This document shows positions 60,441 to 64,000 of a stretch of DNA of 64,000 nt, piece by piece. Numbering within the stretch: position 1 is the first letter of the stretch; every line of letters begins with the position of its first letter. This DNA comes from Corynebacterium lubricantis DSM 45231 (GTDB lineage Bacteria; Actinomycetota; Actinomycetes; Mycobacteriales; Mycobacteriaceae): positions 30,183 through 94,182 of the forward strand of contig NZ_KB902184.1 of the NCBI RefSeq assembly GCF_000379425.1, written 5' to 3'. The notes under the pieces are model-generated. The model was not told where the DNA came from and ran no database searches. It saw nothing but the letters and a program-made list of their open reading frames with translations. A program made the translations under genes and the position numbers.

Positions 60441-61781
60441 GTGATTACTCTCGCAATTGATCTGGGAACCTCCGGCGCGAAAGCCGCGCTGATCTCTCCT
60501 GAGGGCACGTCTAGCTGCACAACCGCCTACCCCACGCATGTCGGGACGGGCGGTGTTGTCGAGCAGGACCCGCGCGATTGGCTGCGCGCCGTGGCCACTT
60601 CCGTTGCGGGGCTGGGTTCGGCTGACTATGACGCAGTCGCACTGACCGGCCAGATGCAAGACCTCGTGCGCTATTCCGGCGGCCACCTCGCAGGTGATGC
60701 ATGGCTCTATTCTGATACCCGCTCGCAGCCTGAGGCCGAGCAGATCCACCGCGACTTCCCCGATTGGGACCAGCTGACCGGCAATGAGCAAGGCGCCACC
60801 TCCAATGCCGCGATGCTCATGCGCGCTGGGGTTTCGCGTGACGACGAATTCCTCTTCTCCCCCAGCGGCGTCGTTCTCAAGGAGCTGGGCTTGGGCAACC
60901 ACGTCGACCCCACCACCGCGAGCACAACGGGGCTTGCGGGCAATGGCGATTGGCTGGATCCCGTACTCGAGCGCGTCGGCGTGCGCCGCTCACAGCTGCC
61001 CACAATTTCTCAGGGGCTGATCGGCCAGGTCGGCGCCAACGAGCTGGACTTGAAGGAAGGCGTTCCCGTCTACTTGGCTCCCGGCGATGCGGGTGCCACC
61101 ACGGCCGGCATCGTGGGTACCTCGCCCGGCGCGGATTATCTCTACCTCGGCACCACCGGCTGGCACGCGCGTGTGCTGGAGCGTCCCCAAAACACCCCGG
61201 GTACAGTACACCGCCTGACTTTCGGATCCCACAGCTTACAAATCGCAGCTCTCCTCGCGGCGGCCTCCGCAAGTGACTGGGCGCGCAACCTCTACCTGGG
61301 CGGGACTTCGCCAGAGGCTGCCGACGCCCAGCTGACCAGCCGCGGCTACTCGGGATTGACGGCCATTCCCAGCATCAACGGCGAGCGTTTCCCGGTGCGC
61401 AGTGACACCTTGGGCGCGGGCATCGTCGATAAGCGAGCGACGACAACGCCGATTGAGTGCTACCAGGCGATACTGGAATCCGTCGTGCTGTCGCTGTCGC
61501 TGGCGTGCGATCCGGCCGATCGCGGCGACATTGCGGTCGTCGGCGGGGGTTCGCGCTCGACGCCGTGGATGCGGATGGTCGCCGATATTTTGGGGCGTCC
61601 GGCCGTGCTTTTCGACGACTCCGACGCCGCACTTCACGGGGCGGCCCTCTATGCCGACTCGGAGCTTCGCCCTTTGTCGCACACTCCGACGCGCCGCATC
61701 GCACCGGATCCGCGTGCTCATGACTCCTATGCCGGGGCGGCGCACAAGCAACTTCGCCTCATGGAGTTTTTGGCCGAATAA
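60441..61781 (+). CDS. xylB: Xylulokinase-like FGGY carbohydrate kinase
   Basis: 446 residues from a GTG at 60441 (VITLAIDLGTSGAKAALI). FGGY family: N-terminal ATP-site DLGTSGAKA, VALTGQMQDLV (substrate Gln-Met), and C-terminal IAVVGGGSRSTPWMRMVADILGRPAV. Xylulose is the likely substrate but other sugars are possible. No xylA nearby. Ten bases after the BCCT gene. One CGTCGATAAGC word near the end. Confidence 0.87.
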   Translation: MITLAIDLGTSGAKAALISPEGTSSCTTAYPTHVGTGGVVEQDPRDWLRAVATSVAGLGSADYDAVALTGQMQDLVRYSGGHLAGDAWLYSDTRSQPEAEQIHRDFPDWDQLTGNEQGATSNAAMLMRAGVSRDDEFLFSPSGVVLKELGLGNHVDPTTASTTGLAGNGDWLDPVLERVGVRRSQLPTISQGLIGQVGANELDLKEGVPVYLAPGDAGATTAGIVGTSPGADYLYLGTTGWHARVLERPQNTPGTVHRLTFGSHSLQIAALLAAASASDWARNLYLGGTSPEAADAQLTSRGYSGLTAIPSINGERFPVRSDTLGAGIVDKRATTTPIECYQAILESVVLSLSLACDPADRGDIAVVGGGSRSTPWMRMVADILGRPAVLFDDSDAALHGAALYADSELRPLSHTPTRRIAPDPRAHDSYAGAAHKQLRLMEFLAE

Positions 61782-61799
61782 ACCCGTACAATTTAAGCC

Positions 61800-62228
61800 A
61801 TGTACGTTACTAACGCGTATCGCATGGACGAGGACGAAGCACTGCAGCTCGCCTCCGACATCGGTGTCGGCCAATTTATTAGTTCCTCACCCGAAACGGG
61901 TCTTGAGGCGACCATCATGCCTTTCGTGCTCAAGCGCGACGAGTCGGGACAGGTGCATGTTCAGGCGCATTTTGCCAAGGTGAACAGGCAATGGGAAGAC
62001 TCCGAGGTAATGATCATTGTCCAAGGTCCCACGGCATATGTGTCTGGGGTGGACCAACCGCCCGAGCCCGACGATGCCAAGATGCCACGCGTGCCGTCGC
62101 TGGATTATGTGGCCGTGCACCTGAAGGGCATCATGCGCCACCGCGACGGAGATACCGCTTTTGCCACCGCGCATTTGAAGGAGCTGGTGGAAAAGTTTGA
62201 CGGCCCTTCCGGATTTAGAGTGCGTTGA
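61800..62228 (+). pseudogene. paiB: PaiB-like FMN-binding regulator, truncated by an IS
   Basis: The first 134 codons read as a PaiB-family FMN-binding protein (MYVTNAYRM, HAHFAKVNRQW-like AHFAKVNRQW, VMIIVQGPTAYVSG, PSLDYVAVHLKG). At 62202 the frame enters the left end of an ISL3 element and gains eight foreign residues before TGA. Family members have about 200 residues, so the C-terminal third is missing. The remainder may lie beyond the window on the far side of the IS cluster. Confidence 0.85.
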
Positions 62229-63573
62229 TCCGGTTCTGGAGCTGTCCGGAGTGGATCAGTGACCGCAGGATGTAGTGCTTGAGGTTGCGGAAGCCCAGGG
62301 CGATTCCGCGGAGGTGCTCGAGGCGGCCGTTGATGGCCTCGACGGGTCCGTTGGAGGCGCCCACGTCGAAGTAGGCGAGGATCTCGCGGTGCCGCTTCCA
62401 CAGTGACCGGCCAAGTTGGGCCAGCTCGGGGAGTTCTTTCGGTACACCGGCCCGGATGGAGCGCAGGAGCTTGTACATCGCGATCTTGCCCTCCCGCTTG
62501 CCGGAGGCCTCGTAGGCGGCGATGAGTCGCTGGTAGACGCCGTAGGTGACCTCCACCGCCGCGTGTGCATCATGGGCGGTGAACGCCTTGAACAGGCGCA
62601 CCTTCTGCTTGTCGGTCAGCAATTCGGCGCGGGTGCGCAGGATGCGGCGGATCCCGTACAGGGGGTCACCGGTGCGGCCCCGGTGCCCGGTGGTGGCCTG
62701 CTGGATGCGTTGGCGGCACACGGTGAGCTTGTCGGCGGCAAGATGCACGACGTGGAACGGATCCATCACCGTCCGGGCAGCGGGCACCGCGCTGGCGGCC
62801 GCGGAGTGGTAGCCGGCAAACCCGTCCATCGTGACCACCTTGATGCGGTCCCGAAACACCTGGTCACGGGCGTCGAGCCAGTCAGTGAGGACTTTCGCCG
62901 AACGCCCCGGGACCATGTCCAACAGGCGAGACGGGCCGGTGCCGTCCACGACCGGGGTCAGGTCCACCAGCACGGTGACGAATGAGCTGCTGCCGTCACC
63001 GCGCACGTGCTTCCATTTGTGCTCGTCGACTCCGAGAATGCGGACGCCGTCGAAGTGGCCGGGCTGGTCGTAGACGATCGTGCGAGTCTCCGACAGTGCT
63101 AGATCGTTGACCAGATCCCACCCCAGCCCGAGGGCCTTGGCCACCGCGGACACGCTGGTGCGGTCGATCGCCAGGCGCTGCAGGATCCAGCGGCTGCAGC
63201 GACGCGTGGTCTTGGCCCGCGGCTCAGCCAACGCCGGCATCCGCTGCTGGAAGATGCGCGTCTCGCATTCGATGTTGTCGCAGGTGAAACGCGGTACTCG
63301 CACATGCAGCCTGGTGGGATGCCCGACGATCGGCAGATCGGTCACCTTCCGCTCGATGTGGTCACGCAGCCTCCCCTCCGTCCCGCAGTCGGCGCACACC
63401 GGGTCCAGCGTGACCGGGGAGCAGAACAGGTGCGTGAACTCGTCGGCCACCGCGGCGTCGGTGATCGTCACCCCGAGCTCGACGGTGCGGCAGATGGTGT
63501 CGGCAAGCAGGCTGGCGGTAGCGTTCAAAGCGGGTCCTGGGTGGTTCTGGGTGCAGGTGTAGGAACCGCAATC
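62202..63573 (-). mobile_element. ISL3-family insertion sequence (IS1207/IS31831-like), right end disrupted
   Basis: The left end begins with GGCCCTTCCGGATTTAGAG at 62202, matching the GGCTCTTCC-type ends of corynebacterial ISL3 elements. It lies inside the paiB-like gene; the flanking 8 bases AGTTTGAC (62194-62201) should be its target duplication. The right end is not seen: at 63574 the sequence turns into an IS6-family terminal repeat. Confidence 0.88.
62215..63528 (-). CDS. tnp: ISL3-family transposase
   Basis: 437 residues from a TTG at 63528 (LNATASLLADTICRTVELG), which aligns with the start of IS1207-type transposases and has AGGA upstream; no ATG is nearby. Contains the N-terminal Cys region CADCGTEG...CDNIEC, VDEHKWKH, VTMDGFAGY (catalytic Asp), MDPFHVVHLA and the C-terminal NGPVEAINGRLEHLRGIALGFRNLKHYILRSLIHSGQL. 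The reading frame is intact, so it may still be active if its promoter survives. The frame continues to 63816 only through IS6 DNA. Confidence 0.93.
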   Translation of the reverse strand: MNATASLLADTICRTVELGVTITDAAVADEFTHLFCSPVTLDPVCADCGTEGRLRDHIERKVTDLPIVGHPTRLHVRVPRFTCDNIECETRIFQQRMPALAEPRAKTTRRCSRWILQRLAIDRTSVSAVAKALGLGWDLVNDLALSETRTIVYDQPGHFDGVRILGVDEHKWKHVRGDGSSSFVTVLVDLTPVVDGTGPSRLLDMVPGRSAKVLTDWLDARDQVFRDRIKVVTMDGFAGYHSAAASAVPAARTVMDPFHVVHLAADKLTVCRQRIQQATTGHRGRTGDPLYGIRRILRTRAELLTDKQKVRLFKAFTAHDAHAAVEVTYGVYQRLIAAYEASGKREGKIAMYKLLRSIRAGVPKELPELAQLGRSLWKRHREILAYFDVGASNGPVEAINGRLEHLRGIALGFRNLKHYILRSLIHSGQLQNRINAL

Positions 63574-64000
63574 GGTGCTGTTGCAAAGTTCGGGCGACAG
63601 GAAGACCTGCGTGAAATAATCACAGCCATGGGCATCTTCTCCGGTCGTCATTTCCCCCGTGACATCATCCTGTGGGCAGTGCGGTGGTACTGCCGCTACG
63701 GGGTGAGCTACCGAGACTTGGAGGAAATGATGACTGAGCGGGGCGTGCCGGTCGATCACACCACGATTCTCACCGCTGGGTCCAGAAATACGCCCCTGAG
63801 CTGGACAAGCAAACACGGTGGTACCGGCAGGTACCTGACTGGCAGGCCAGTTCCTGGCGGGTGGATGAGACCTATATCCGGGTCGGCGGCAGGTGGTGCT
63901 ACCTCTATCGGGCTATTACCGCCGGTGGCCAGACCCTGGACTTTTACCTCTCTCCGAAGCGGAACGTGGCCGCAGCGAAGCGTTTCCTGGCCAAGGCCCT
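63574..64000 (+). mobile_element. IS6-family insertion sequence, left part (continues past window)
   Basis: Starts with GGTGCTGTTGCAAAG at 63574, like the GG-x-x-CTGTTGCAAA ends of IS26-type elements. It is inserted 46 bases upstream of the ISL3 transposase start, separating that element from its right end. The transposase is on the + strand. Confidence 0.88.
63628..64000 (+). pseudogene. tnp: IS6-family transposase, partial and frameshifted
   Basis: From the ATG at 63628: MGIFSGRHFPRDIILWAVRWYCRYGVSYRDLEEMM... in frame, as in IS26-like transposases. After VDHTTI (about 63768) the homologous reading moves to another frame: RWVQKYAPELDKQ, then SSWRVDETYIRVGGRWCYLYRAIT with the first catalytic Asp, to the window end. 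Five bases stand where three are expected, so the gene is broken, or a programmed shift is used. Confidence 0.85.

Noticed and set aside
59150..60520. 456-codon open frame antisense to the BCCT gene
   Set aside because: Rich in Gln/Asp/His repeats produced by the complement of membrane codons; not a protein-like sequence.

Overview
The window is a chromosomal segment of a Corynebacterium-type actinobacterium of moderately high GC. The evidence is the gene set and order: dnaG-dgt-glyS, an ArsR/Zur zinc-regulator pair, uppS-recO-era, hrcA-dnaJ-rsmE-phoH-ybeY-corC, hemW-fadD15-malQ, aecD/brnQ and treS-maltokinase. Many starts are GTG, genes are tightly overlapped, and the IS1207-like (ISL3) and IS6 elements are of corynebacterial type. 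The species cannot be fixed from the sequence alone. No tRNA, rRNA, CRISPR array or prophage was seen.

Layout. 1-7.6 kb: DnaG (cut by the window edge, zinc finger degenerate), a membrane-anchored RNase Sa-like nuclease overlapping a barstar-like inhibitor, Dgt, a large TPM-domain envelope protein, two small paralogous proteins and GlyRS. 7.6-15.4 kb: zinc regulators znr/zur, an MbfA-type iron exporter, uppS, recO, era, two tandem PdxY-like kinases and a butanediol-type dehydrogenase. 15.5-25.2 kb: one long minus-strand block from fadD15 through hemW, hrcA (with a CIRCE element), dnaJ, rsmE, phoH and ybeY to corC. 25.3-43.2 kb: malQ, two tiny membrane proteins, an M3 peptidase, an esterase, idi, a lipoprotein, an ABC exporter, aecD, treS-mak, brnQ, a luciferase-like monooxygenase, a DUF222/HNH protein and a frameshifted AEC permease. 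43.3-50 kb: a dpp-type ABC operon facing sucCD. 50-62 kb: aldo/keto reductase, TetR, ThpR, ribokinase, proline iminopeptidase, mutarotase, FUSC protein, DsbA/FrnE, BCCT transporter and a xylulokinase-like kinase. 62.2-64 kb: a paiB-like gene broken by an ISL3 element, which is itself interrupted by an IS6-family element.

How genes work together: malQ, treS and mak link maltodextrin, trehalose and maltose-1-phosphate metabolism. dnaJ/hrcA/rsmE/phoH/ybeY/era form a stress and ribosome-maturation block. znr/zur and mbfA concern metal homeostasis. uppS and idi belong to isoprenoid synthesis for the envelope.

The most unexpected signal is not a gene. The 11-mer CGTCGATAAGC occurs 11 times in 64 kb, about one hundred times more often than base composition predicts. 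Nine copies lie on the + strand whatever the gene direction, and they are read in several different codon phases. This looks like a DNA-level, strand-polar motif. Other notable points are a hairpin that buries the ribosome binding site of the luciferase-like gene, a 53-nt near-perfect palindrome next to budC, an exact tandem 14-mer in the zur leader, and the loss of zinc ligands in DnaG.
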